Positions 63,118-64,000 of a DNA stretch of 64,000 nt are shown here, one piece after another. This DNA is from Asticcacaulis sp. AC466. GTDB taxonomy: Bacteria; Pseudomonadota; Alphaproteobacteria; Caulobacterales; Caulobacteraceae. The notes beneath the pieces were generated by a model. That model did not search any database and was not told the origin of the DNA. It was given only the letters and a program-made list of their open reading frames with translations. The DNA lies in the NCBI RefSeq assembly GCF_000495815.1, contig NZ_AWGE01000008.1:247436-311435 (forward strand). Direction: 5' to 3'. The position numbers and the translations under genes were made by a program. How positions within the stretch are numbered: position 1 is the stretch's first letter; the number at the start of each line of letters is the position of its first letter.

Positions 63118-64000
63118 GTGGATCTCAATGTCGTGGACCAGTTTTTGAGTGTCTTCAGCCAATATCTGGACAGTGGGTTTGGCTTGCTCAAGGGCGATGT
63201 CGGTCACCTGGCTGGCATACTCATCGCCATAGACGTCACGCTGGCGGCCCTGTTCTGGTTGCTGGACGAAGAAGCGCACGTCCTGACACGGCTCCTGAAA
63301 AAGGTCCTGTTCGTCGGCGCCTTCGCCTATATCATCAACAACTTCAAAACCCTGGCCGACATCATCTTTGCGTCGTTCTCGACCCTGGGGCTCGACGCCA
63401 GCAATAATACCCTGTCGGCCGCGGACCTGCTCAAGCCCGGCCGTCTCGCCGGCATCGGCTTCGACGCCGCCAAGCCCTTGATGGATCAACTGGCCGATCT
63501 CATGGGCCTGGATACCTTCTTCTCAAACTTTCTGACCATCGCCGTGCTTCTCATCGTCTGGCTGCTCGTCATCCTGTCCTTCTTCGTACTGGCGGTCCAA
63601 CTGTTCATCACGATCCTGGAATTCAAGCTGACGACCCTGGCCGGTTTCACGCTTGTCCCCTTCGCCTTGTGGAACAAGACATCGTTTCTGGCCGAGCGCG
63701 TCCTTGGCAATGTCGTCACCTCCGGCATCAAGGTCATGGTGCTGGCCGTCATCGTCGGCATTGGCTCATTCTTCTTCCAGCAATATGTCACGGGCCTGAA
63801 TGGCGACACCCCGGATCTTGTCGAGGCCCTGACCCTTGCACTGGCCTCCCTGACGCTTTTGGGCCTTGGCATTTTTGGACCAACCGTCGCGTCCGGTCTT
63901 GTCTCCGGAGCACCGCAACTGGGCGCGGGCGCCGCGGTCGGTACGGCTGCGGCCGCCGTCGGCGCCGGTATGTTGGCCGGTGGGGCCGTGCGCGCCTTGG
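63118..64000 (+). CDS. trbL: TrbL/VirB6 membrane protein, cut by the window end
   Basis: GTG start at 63118 behind TAGGAG, open for 294 codons to the window edge. Begins VDLNVVDQFLSVFSQYLDSG and GFGLLKGDVGHLAGILIAID; several hydrophobic helices (WLLVILSFFVLAVQLFITIL, AVIVGIGSFFFQQYVTG), then a Gly/Ala-rich stretch. Matches TrbL, the polytopic channel component. Confidence 0.92.
   Translation, partial: MDLNVVDQFLSVFSQYLDSGFGLLKGDVGHLAGILIAIDVTLAALFWLLDEEAHVLTRLLKKVLFVGAFAYIINNFKTLADIIFASFSTLGLDASNNTLSAADLLKPGRLAGIGFDAAKPLMDQLADLMGLDTFFSNFLTIAVLLIVWLLVILSFFVLAVQLFITILEFKLTTLAGFTLVPFALWNKTSFLAERVLGNVVTSGIKVMVLAVIVGIGSFFFQQYVTGLNGDTPDLVEALTLALASLTLLGLGIFGPTVASGLVSGAPQLGAGAAVGTAAAAVGAGMLAGGAVRAL

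Noticed and set aside
1..64000. CRISPR arrays, tRNA/rRNA genes, insertion sequences, integrase or replication genes
   Set aside because: Looked for on both strands; no regular spacer-repeat array, tRNA cloverleaf, transposase, tyrosine/serine recombinase or Rep protein was recognised, so the element's ends and type stay open.

Overview
The window looks like an accessory region of a high-GC alphaproteobacterium, most likely Caulobacterales (Asticcacaulis/Brevundimonas-like) or a close relative. The evidence is an alphaproteobacterial LexA box (GAAC-N7-GAAC) in front of an imuA-imuB-dnaE2 cassette, copper genes arranged as in that group, astexin-like lasso peptide precursors with a dedicated isopeptidase and TonB receptor, and a trb-type conjugation module with the DUF736/ParB/DUF932 genes typical of alphaproteobacterial conjugative elements. 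This taxonomic call is inference; no rRNA or tRNA is present.

Layout. (1) 1-348: start of an acyltransferase-3 membrane protein, cut by the window edge. (2) 385-14808: a copper-resistance island on the minus strand: copL-like/copA/copB/copC/copD, then csoR plus a CPx P-type ATPase, then cusC-cusB-cusA-cusF and two small Cys-rich secreted proteins. Three copies of a 17-bp palindrome, ATACCC-N4-GGGGTAT, stand in front of the cop operon (one) and of csoR (two), which makes a CsoR regulon likely. (3) 14968-15702: a small hypothetical and an XRE regulator. (4) 16048-21516: LexA box and the SOS mutagenesis cassette imuA-imuB-dnaE2. (5) 21662-34458: an AT-richer defence island. A nuclease-like protein is divergent from dndA-dndC-dndD-dndE (DNA phosphorothioation, no dndB). 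It is followed by a 65-aa protein, a second DndD-like SMC ATPase, an FtsK/HerA-type translocase, and an AAA ATPase/TOPRIM (DUF4435-like) pair resembling AriA/AriB of PARIS. The usual dndFGH restriction genes are absent; the arrangement recalls the Dnd-Pbe type of system.

(6) 34912-45776: a lasso peptide cluster. An XRE-ECF sigma fusion, FecR anti-sigma factor, TonB receptor and S9-type isopeptidase run on the plus strand and converge with the biosynthetic genes (two precursors, B protein, C cyclase) on the minus strand. The two precursors (45 and 43 aa) are very small; each has a 23-residue core starting with Gly and with Asp at position 9. Two GntR-type regulators lie upstream.

(7) 45860-64000: a conjugative element backbone: DUF736, ParB, a 99-aa protein, DUF932, an AlpA-like HTH protein, TraF peptidase, lytic transglycosylase, DUF3363 relaxase, a TIR-like cargo gene, TraG/VirD4, a CopG-like protein and TrbB-C-D-E-J-L (trbL cut by the edge). 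Three copies of a ~200-base 5' leader precede the DUF736, ParB and 99-aa genes. Their helices are conserved by compensatory base changes, so this is probably a structured regulatory RNA of the element.

Together the genes suggest cargo (copper resistance, SOS mutagenesis, phage defence, antimicrobial-type peptide uptake/production) carried next to or within an integrative or plasmid-borne conjugative element. Element ends, integrase and replication genes are not in the window, so its type and limits are not settled.
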